Position numbers and translations under genes: made by a program. Below are positions 6,703 through 11,129 of a DNA stretch of 11,129 nucleotides, piece by piece. The DNA lies in assembly GCA_018500065.2 (NCBI GenBank), contig JAHBAO020000105.1:1-11129 (forward strand). Reading direction: 5' to 3'. Position 1 is the first letter of the stretch. Every line of letters starts with the position of its first letter. The DNA is from Octadecabacter sp. (lineage in GTDB: Bacteria > Pseudomonadota > Alphaproteobacteria > Rhodobacterales > Rhodobacteraceae). A model generated the notes under the pieces. It saw only the letters and a list, made by a program, of their open reading frames with translations, was not told the origin of the DNA and made no database searches.

Positions 6703-7194
6703 TTATTTCAAACGCTCTGTCAGCGCTTTTTGCACCGCCGGCGTGACGAACTTGCTGACGTCCCCGCCCAAACGCGCGATCTCTTTCACCAGTTTTGACG
6801 CAATCGCCTGATGCTGGGCTTCAGCCATCAAGAACACTGTCTCGATTGTATTGTCCAACTGGCGGTTCATGCCAACCATCTGATATTCATACTCAAAATC
6901 CGCGACAGCCCGCAGCCCACGAATAATGATCGTGGCGCCAACATCCTTGGCGCAATCAATCAGCAGGTTCTCAAAGGGATGCGCGACAATCTCGCAGCCC
7001 GTTTCGGCTGACAGCACCGCACATTCAGCCTCGATCATCGACACGCGTTCTTCCAGATCAAACAGCGGCCCCTTATCGCGGTTGATCGCAACGCCAATCA
7101 CCAGTTTGTCGACCAATGAACAGGCCCGTCGGATAATATCGACGTGCCCCAAAGTGACGGGATCAAACGTCCCCGGATAGAGCCCAATGCGCAT
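6703..7194 (-). CDS. coaD: Pantetheine-phosphate adenylyltransferase (PPAT)
   Basis: A 163-residue enzyme of coenzyme A biosynthesis that adenylates 4'-phosphopantetheine with ATP to give dephospho-CoA and pyrophosphate in the cytoplasm. The start is the ATG at 7194 (MRIGLYPGTFDPVTLGH), with GAGG on the minus strand 6 bases upstream; 11 extra codons open further upstream are not family-like. Motifs: the nucleotidyltransferase TxGH at residues 14-17 (TLGH), the substrate-binding IIRGLRAVADFEYE from residue 90 including Arg92, and the C-terminal ASKLVKEIA around 132-140, equivalent to the ISSxxVKE signature. Length is typical. It is the last gene of a leftward group after the CBS protein (60 bp gap) and ends at the shared terminator. 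Confidence 0.97.
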   Translation of the reverse strand: MRIGLYPGTFDPVTLGHVDIIRRACSLVDKLVIGVAINRDKGPLFDLEERVSMIEAECAVLSAETGCEIVAHPFENLLIDCAKDVGATIIIRGLRAVADFEYEYQMVGMNRQLDNTIETVFLMAEAQHQAIASKLVKEIARLGGDVSKFVTPAVQKALTERLK

Positions 7195-7254
7195 GGAACA
7201 CCTCAAGTTAGTTGCGGGGCAAAACACCCCATCACGTGCAGAAATGCAAGCGTG

Positions 7255-7692
7255 CTAGTGGCCCATCACCATACCGGTCAGCGCGTCACGTTCCGCTGCC
7301 AATTCTGCAAGGCGCGCCTTCACCGCGTCACCGATAGAGATCAAGCCGACCATTTTGTCGCCGTCCATCACAGGCATGTGGCGAAACCGCCCTTCTGTCA
7401 TCTTGGCCAGCACGAAATCAGAGGTGTCCGACGGGCTGCAGGTGATCAGCTTTTTCGTCATCATCTCGTTTACACAGACAGCCATGCAACTTGGCCCCTG
7501 CGTGCCCAATTCACGCACAATATCGCGTTCGGACAAAATACCTGCAGGCGTTGCACCACCATCGTCACTAATCACGATCGTACCAATCCGTTTGTCCGAC
7601 ATAATCTTTGCGGCATCCGAAACGGACGCATCAGAGGTCAACGTTATAACGCCGCCTGTGTCTTTGGACTTGAGGATTTGGGATACGATCAT
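7255..7692 (-). CDS. Two-CBS-domain protein
   Basis: A 145-residue soluble protein made almost entirely of a CBS pair (Bateman module). CBS1 spans about residues 1-63, ending PAGILSERDIVR; CBS2 spans about 71-127, with RHMPVMDGDKMVGLISIGDAV. A short charged C-terminal helix (ARLAELAAERDALTG) follows. Such stand-alone modules usually bind adenosine nucleotides or other adenosyl ligands and sense energy state; the ligand and partner here are unknown. AGGAGA lies 5 bases before the ATG on the minus strand, supporting the start. It lies between the LysR gene (52 bp upstream) and coaD (60 bp downstream) on the same strand, so co-transcription with coaD is possible, but no promoter or terminator was resolved in those gaps. 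Confidence 0.93.
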   Translation of the reverse strand: MIVSQILKSKDTGGVITLTSDASVSDAAKIMSDKRIGTIVISDDGGATPAGILSERDIVRELGTQGPSCMAVCVNEMMTKKLITCSPSDTSDFVLAKMTEGRFRHMPVMDGDKMVGLISIGDAVKARLAELAAERDALTGMVMGH

Positions 7693-7744
7693 GGCAGTCT
7701 CCTGTTGTGTCTACCTTAAGTGTCGCGCCGTGCGTGTGTTGGAG

Positions 7745-8626
7745 TCAAGCAACCAGACGCTCTAGACGCGAAATCTCGGCTTTCAAACCCTGATTTAGCG
7801 CGGCGGCAAAGCGATTGAGACGGTCTGAGGTTCGGTCGCTCGCGTGCCGCACAAGGTAGAATGAGCGTGTGAGCGACACCTCATCCACCAAAACGCGTTT
7901 CAATTCTGGCGCGAACGGCAGCGAGAAGTCGTGCACAATGCCAACCCCCGCCCCACTGCGTAGCGCCATCACTTGCACGGCAACCGAATTTGACGCGACC
8001 TGCACGCCATCCGCGCCCAGATCACCAAGGTAGTCCAATTCCTTGTCAAAAATCATATCAGGAATGTAGCCAACCACAGAATGCGTTTTCAGATCGGCCA
8101 TGTTTTCGATGACCGCATCTTTGGGCGCAGCAAGATGAAGCCGGTAGTCGCTGACCTTCTGCACCGTCAACCGCTCAGCCTGCGGGCGCGATACAGTTAT
8201 TGCCATGTCCGCCTCGCGCTTGGACAGGTTCACAACACGCGGCAAGGCAAGCACCTGAATTTCAAGGCCGGGGTTTTCGGCAGCAATGGCCGCGCAAACT
8301 TGGGGCAACAGATAGTTCGCGGCACCGTCCGGTGCCCCAATCCGTATTTGCCCCGTTAGCCCAGCTTGATCGCCCTGCGCTTCTTCGACCGCTTGCGTAA
8401 GTGAGGATTCAGCGTCTGCCGCATGGTCGCGCATCCGCAACCCAAGGTCTGTTAACGCATACCCTTGTGGGGACTTCACGAACAAAGCCGCACCAAGTCC
8501 CGCCTCAAGCCGCGCGATGCGCCGACCAACGGTTGCCGCGTCCATGCGCAACGTGGGTGCCGCACGGCTAAGGCTTTCTGCCCGCGCCACGGCCAGAAAC
8601 ACCCGCATATCGTCCCAACTTGCCAT
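7745..8626 (-). CDS. LysR-family transcriptional regulator, divergent from mmsA
   Basis: A 293-residue DNA-binding regulator. The N-terminal winged helix-turn-helix (about residues 1-60) reads WDDMRVFLAVARAESLSRAA, then TVGRRIARLEAGLGAALF, the standard LysR pattern. From about residue 88 (GQIRIGAPDG) an effector-binding periplasmic-type domain continues to the end. The ATG at 8626 is preferred over one 7 codons upstream because AGGA sits 5 bases before it on the minus strand. The gene is transcribed away from mmsA across 105 bp, the usual arrangement for a LysR regulator and its target, so it probably controls the dehydrogenase and itself. The inducer is not readable from sequence; a valine-catabolism intermediate or an acyl-CoA is a guess. 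Confidence 0.94.
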   Translation of the reverse strand: MASWDDMRVFLAVARAESLSRAAPTLRMDAATVGRRIARLEAGLGAALFVKSPQGYALTDLGLRMRDHAADAESSLTQAVEEAQGDQAGLTGQIRIGAPDGAANYLLPQVCAAIAAENPGLEIQVLALPRVVNLSKREADMAITVSRPQAERLTVQKVSDYRLHLAAPKDAVIENMADLKTHSVVGYIPDMIFDKELDYLGDLGADGVQVASNSVAVQVMALRSGAGVGIVHDFSLPFAPELKRVLVDEVSLTRSFYLVRHASDRTSDRLNRFAAALNQGLKAEISRLERLVA

Positions 8627-8637
8627 CTTTGTCCTGC

Positions 8638-8661
8638 ATTTTTGCAAAATGAATTTGCCAT
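8638..8661. promoter_or_regulatory. TTTGCAAA-type motif between LysR gene and mmsA
   Basis: ATTTTTGCAAAAT (8638-8650) contains the perfect palindrome TTTTGCAAAA (8640-8649). Five bases after its TTTGCAAA core comes TTTGCCAT (8654-8661, 6/8). From memory, the short-chain acyl-CoA regulator PccR/ScfR of Rhodobacter recognises TTTGCAAA-N4-TTTGCAAA; here the second half is degenerate and the spacer is 5. A LysR binding site in the same place is an alternative. No firm -35/-10 pair was found. Confidence 0.4.
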
Positions 8662-8731
8662 ACTGACGCTTTATCTAGCGAAAATGCAAGACTATGGTGC
8701 GCCCAACACTAGAAAACGCTGGGAGGCGATC

Positions 8732-10234
8732 ATGACCACAGAACTTACCCACTACATCGGCGGCGCGCACGTAAAAGGCACTTCAGGCCGTTTTGCAGAC
8801 GTCTTCAACCCAGCCACAGGCGAAGTGCAGGCCAAAGTGCCGCTCGCTTCTGTTGGCGAGATGGATCAAGCCGTTGAAATCGCAGCCAAGGCACAGCCCG
8901 CTTGGGCCGCAACAAACCCGCAACGTCGCGCACGCGTGCTGATGGCCTTCGTTGGGTTGCTGAACCGCGATATGGACAAACTCGCTGAAGCCCTGTCGCG
9001 TGAACACGGCAAGACCATCCCAGACGCCAAAGGCGACGTTCAGCGTGGCCTTGAAGTTGTTGAATACTGCATCGGCGCACCTGAGCTTCTTAAGGGTGAA
9101 TATACCGATGGCGCAGGCCCGGGCATCGACATCTATTCTATGCGCCAAGCCCTTGGTGTCACTGCAGGAATCACGCCTTTCAACTTCCCGGCCATGATCC
9201 CCATGTGGATGTTTGCACCCGCAATTGCCTGCGGCAACGCCTTTATCCTGAAACCATCCGAACGTGATCCGTCCGTTCCATTGATGCTTGCGGAACTTCT
9301 TGAAGAAGCAGGCCTTCCGGCAGGTATTATTCAGGTCGTGAACGGCGATAAGGAAAGCGTGGACGCGATCCTTGATAACGACGTGATTCAGTCTGTCGGC
9401 TTTGTTGGCTCCACCCCAATCGCCGAATACATCTACGGACGTGGCTGTTCTAACGGCAAGCGCGTTCAGTGCTTTGGTGGCGCCAAAAACCACATGATCA
9501 TCATGCCCGACGCGGATATGGCCCTTGCCGCGGACGCGCTGGTTGGCGCGGGTTACGGCGCTGCTGGCGAACGCTGCATGGCGATTTCGGTGGCTGTTCC
9601 TGTCGGCGAAGAGACCGCTGACAAACTGATCGAAGAACTGATCCCGCGCATCGACAAACTGCGCGTTGGCCCGTACACGGCAGGTGACGATGTAGACTAT
9701 GGTCCTGTTGTAACCGCTGCCGCAAAAGCCAATATCCTCAAGATGATAGACGGCGGTGTTAAAGCAGGTGCAGAGCTTGTGGTTGATGGTCGTGACTTCA
9801 ATTTGCAGGGCTATGAGGATGGTTTCTTTGTTGGCCCACACCTGTTTGACCGCGTCACACCTGACATGGAAATCTACCAAAAAGAGATTTTCGGACCAGT
9901 GCTATCTTGTGTGCGGGCCGGTTCCTACGAAGAGGCGCTTGGCCTCGCGATGGATCATGAAATGGGCAATGGCACCGCAATCTTCACACGCGACGGTGAC
10001 GCCGCACGAAACTTTGCCAGCCGCGTCAATGTCGGCATGGTTGGTGTGAACGTGCCGATCCCCGTGCCGCTTGCCTACCACACCTTTGGCGGCTGGAAAA
10101 AATCAGCCTTTGGCGATTTGAACCAACACGGTCCAGACGCGTTCAAGTTCTATACACGCACGAAAACGGTAACATCCCGCTGGCCTTCCGGCATCAAAGA
10201 AGGTGGTGAATTCAACTTTAAGGCGATGGATTAA
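8732..10234 (+). CDS. mmsA: CoA-acylating methylmalonate-semialdehyde dehydrogenase
   Basis: A 500-residue aldehyde dehydrogenase that oxidises methylmalonate semialdehyde (and malonate semialdehyde) with NAD and CoA to propionyl-CoA (acetyl-CoA), the last steps of valine and inositol/beta-alanine catabolism. The start MTTELTHYIGG at 8732 follows GGGAGG by 5 bases and fits the family length; the frame is open much further upstream, but that part overlaps the LysR gene. Hallmarks: ITPFNFPAMIPMWM with oxyanion Asn151, ILKPSE with Lys174, FGGAKNHMIIMPDAD, the catalytic loop GERCMAIS with Cys282, and EIFGPVL with Glu385. Asn253 in the GAKNH motif occupies the place of the general-base Glu of hydrolytic ALDHs, as expected for the CoA-acylating branch. 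It is divergent from a LysR gene and monocistronic by context. Confidence 0.96.
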   Translation: MTTELTHYIGGAHVKGTSGRFADVFNPATGEVQAKVPLASVGEMDQAVEIAAKAQPAWAATNPQRRARVLMAFVGLLNRDMDKLAEALSREHGKTIPDAKGDVQRGLEVVEYCIGAPELLKGEYTDGAGPGIDIYSMRQALGVTAGITPFNFPAMIPMWMFAPAIACGNAFILKPSERDPSVPLMLAELLEEAGLPAGIIQVVNGDKESVDAILDNDVIQSVGFVGSTPIAEYIYGRGCSNGKRVQCFGGAKNHMIIMPDADMALAADALVGAGYGAAGERCMAISVAVPVGEETADKLIEELIPRIDKLRVGPYTAGDDVDYGPVVTAAAKANILKMIDGGVKAGAELVVDGRDFNLQGYEDGFFVGPHLFDRVTPDMEIYQKEIFGPVLSCVRAGSYEEALGLAMDHEMGNGTAIFTRDGDAARNFASRVNVGMVGVNVPIPVPLAYHTFGGWKKSAFGDLNQHGPDAFKFYTRTKTVTSRWPSGIKEGGEFNFKAMD

Positions 10235-10283
10235 GCCTTTTTGTATAGTGTCGAAACTTGAGACGCTTGTGTCCCGTTATAAA

Positions 10284-10311
10284 AGGTGTCCGCCGCTCAA
10301 GGTGGGCACCT
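10284..10311 (+). terminator. Hairpin after mmsA, probable terminator
   Basis: AGGTGTCC (10284-10291) pairs with GGGCACCT (10304-10311) with one G-T pair, and an inner GCC/GGT stem closes a GCTCAA loop. It is preceded by AAA and followed by ATTTAAAT, a weak T-run, so termination may be inefficient. It lies 49 bases after the mmsA stop. Confidence 0.55.
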
Positions 10312-10329
10312 ATTTAAATAGGACAGAGT

Positions 10330-10548
10330 ATCACCACGCGCCGTGATTTTCTGCGCCCTAGCGCCGCTACAATTGCCGCCTTGCCCGTATTGGCAACAGC
10401 CGTACGCGCTCAAACAACACATACCGTCACGATCAAAAACATGGCGTTCAACTCGGAAAACCTGACAATTTCTGCTAGCGATACAGTGACTTGCGTCAAC
10501 GAAGGCCGCCCGCATGGGAATATGTGCTGCTCGATCACCAGTTGCTGA
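10330..10548 (+). pseudogene. Broken Tat-exported cupredoxin remnant
   Basis: From 10330 the frame reads I-TTRRDFLRPSAATIAALPVLATAVRAQ, a twin-arginine export signal with an AxA-like cleavage site, then HTVTIKNMAFNSENLTISASDTVTCVNEG, which matches the first strands of small type 1 copper proteins (pseudoazurin/amicyanin-like), with PH as the likely first copper ligand. The expected start codon is ATC at 10330-10332, yet AGGA sits exactly 6 bases before it, so an ATG was probably lost. After PH the sequence departs from the fold and stops at TGA 10546-10548, so the Cys-His-Met copper loop is missing. Total 72 codons against about 110-120 in intact relatives. Decay by start loss plus a 3' deletion is the simplest reading. 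An internal in-frame ATG (10441) would lack the signal. Confidence 0.6.
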
Positions 10549-10593
10549 CACGCGGTTTCACGCAGGTGTGAATCTGAGTGGCTTGATCCCTTA

Positions 10594-10632
10594 GCCCATC
10601 CGTGTGATGAAAAGTTTGAACATCGGATGGGC
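10594..10632 (+). promoter_or_regulatory. Inverted repeat covering the L,D-transpeptidase ribosome-binding site
   Basis: GCCCATCCG (10594-10602) is a perfect 9-bp inverted repeat of CGGATGGGC (10624-10632), with a 21-base loop that can add a short GATG/CATC stem. The right arm contains the only Shine-Dalgarno-like sequence (GGATGGG, 10625-10631), 5-6 bases before the ATG at 10638. In RNA this would hide the ribosome-binding site. It could also be a terminator remnant, but no T-run follows. Confidence 0.5.
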
Positions 10633-10637
10633 AGATC

Positions 10638-11129
10638 ATGCAAACCAAACGTACATTTATCCTCGGCGCTGCGGCGACCCTCACAACACCAATGCTGGTG
10701 CGTGCGCAAGAAGCGCCTGACCGCAACGCATCGTCCTTCGTAACGCAGGATTGGCAGGATCATTTTCAGTCGCTCGGCAATGGCGCAATTCTTGCGGATA
10801 TCACATCCCGCGCGCTGCATTACTGGGGACCAGATGGCAGCTACCGTTTGTACCCCTCGTCCGTCCCGATGACCGAAGAGCTTACGCGGCGCGGCTATAG
10901 CGAAATCGTGCGCAAACGTGTTGGACCAACGTGGACCCCGACAGCGGCGATGCGCGAACGTGACCCAACCCTGCCGCAAATGATGGAGGCAGGTGCGGGA
11001 AACCCGCTGGGCACCCACGCGATGTACCTTGATTGGCCCGCGTACCTGATTCACGGCACACACGACACGCGCAAGATCGGGCGTCAAAGCTCGTCAGGTT
11101 GCATTGGTTTATACAACGACCACATCGCA
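10638..11129 (+). CDS. L,D-transpeptidase (YkuD domain), 3'-truncated by the window edge
   Basis: The first 164 residues of an exported peptidoglycan cross-linking enzyme; the frame is open to the last base. The N-terminus MQTKRTFILGAAATL...VRAQ is a Tat-like signal (KR in place of RR) with cleavage near residue 23, so it acts in the periplasm. Downstream is the YkuD catalytic signature: H139-G-T-H, then IGRQSSSGC with nucleophile Cys155. These enzymes form 3-3 cross-links or attach proteins to diaminopimelate. The position after SGCI is Gly157, where the classical motif SxGC(I/V)R has Arg; I believe some Rhodobacterales members show this, but it may affect activity. The start at 10638 fits GGATGGG upstream, which is embedded in a hairpin arm. 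It follows the broken cupredoxin on the same strand. Confidence 0.9.
   Translation, partial: MQTKRTFILGAAATLTTPMLVRAQEAPDRNASSFVTQDWQDHFQSLGNGAILADITSRALHYWGPDGSYRLYPSSVPMTEELTRRGYSEIVRKRVGPTWTPTAAMRERDPTLPQMMEAGAGNPLGTHAMYLDWPAYLIHGTHDTRKIGRQSSSGCIGLYNDHIA

Noticed and set aside
7216..7230. GGGGCAAAACACCCC hairpin between coaD and the CBS gene
   Set aside because: Four-bp stem with no T-run in either direction; not enough to call a terminator.
8452..8465. CTGTTAACGCATAC as a fifth copy of the gap operator
   Set aside because: It lies inside the LysR coding sequence and only one half matches.
8465..8731. N-terminal extension of mmsA by 89 codons
   Set aside because: It would overlap the LysR gene and its promoter; the family start MTTELTHYIGG with a strong GGGAGG lies at 8732.
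8783..9880. Long minus-strand ORF (365 codons) opposite mmsA
   Set aside because: Shadow of the mmsA coding sequence, with no family resemblance and no plausible start signal.
10480..10493. GCTAGCGATACAGT in the cupredoxin relic as an operator copy
   Set aside because: The arms do not match the 14-mer spacing, and it lies in former coding sequence.

Overview
The window reads as a chromosomal core-metabolism segment of a marine Rhodobacterales (Roseobacter-group) alphaproteobacterium. This is inferred from protein style: the transketolase and GAPDH sequences, the CoA-acylating methylmalonate-semialdehyde dehydrogenase beside a divergent LysR regulator, the DUF808 protein, and the moderately high G+C. 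No rRNA, tRNA, CRISPR array, IS element or phage gene was seen.

Layout. At the left edge, a 5'-truncated transketolase (tkt, +) ends at a strong intrinsic terminator. It is followed by a small lipoprotein (+) with a JAMM-like His/Ser/Asp signature, whose stop codon overlaps that of a convergent DUF808 (YedI-like) membrane protein (-). Next are two tandem class I GAPDH genes (+), about 940 bp apart. The first lacks the Asp that normally selects NAD; the second keeps it. The gap between them holds an A+T-rich secreted-protein ORF that appears cut short by an in-frame stop, and a 47-residue one-helix membrane microprotein immediately upstream of the second gap. Both GAPDH promoter regions carry palindromes close to TGTTAGCGCTAACA, so one LacI-type regulator probably controls them together.

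A bidirectional terminator separates the second gap from a leftward group: LysR regulator, two-CBS-domain protein, coaD (4'-phosphopantetheine adenylyltransferase). The LysR gene diverges from mmsA (methylmalonate-semialdehyde to propionyl-CoA). The 105-bp divergent intergenic region has a TTTGCAAA motif plus a second, weaker copy, resembling the short-chain acyl-CoA regulator site known upstream of propionyl-CoA genes.

The right end is accessory or decaying. It has a hairpin after mmsA, a Tat-exported cupredoxin relic with a lost start codon (ATC) and missing C-terminal half, and a 3'-truncated L,D-transpeptidase whose ribosome-binding site lies in the arm of a perfect 9-bp inverted repeat.

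Together the genes cover C3/C5 sugar-phosphate interconversion (tkt, gap, gap), CoA and propionyl-CoA metabolism (coaD, mmsA), and a few envelope proteins. No defence or mobile system is visible. The most interesting material is regulatory (operators, hairpins) and the small or broken genes between the conserved ones.
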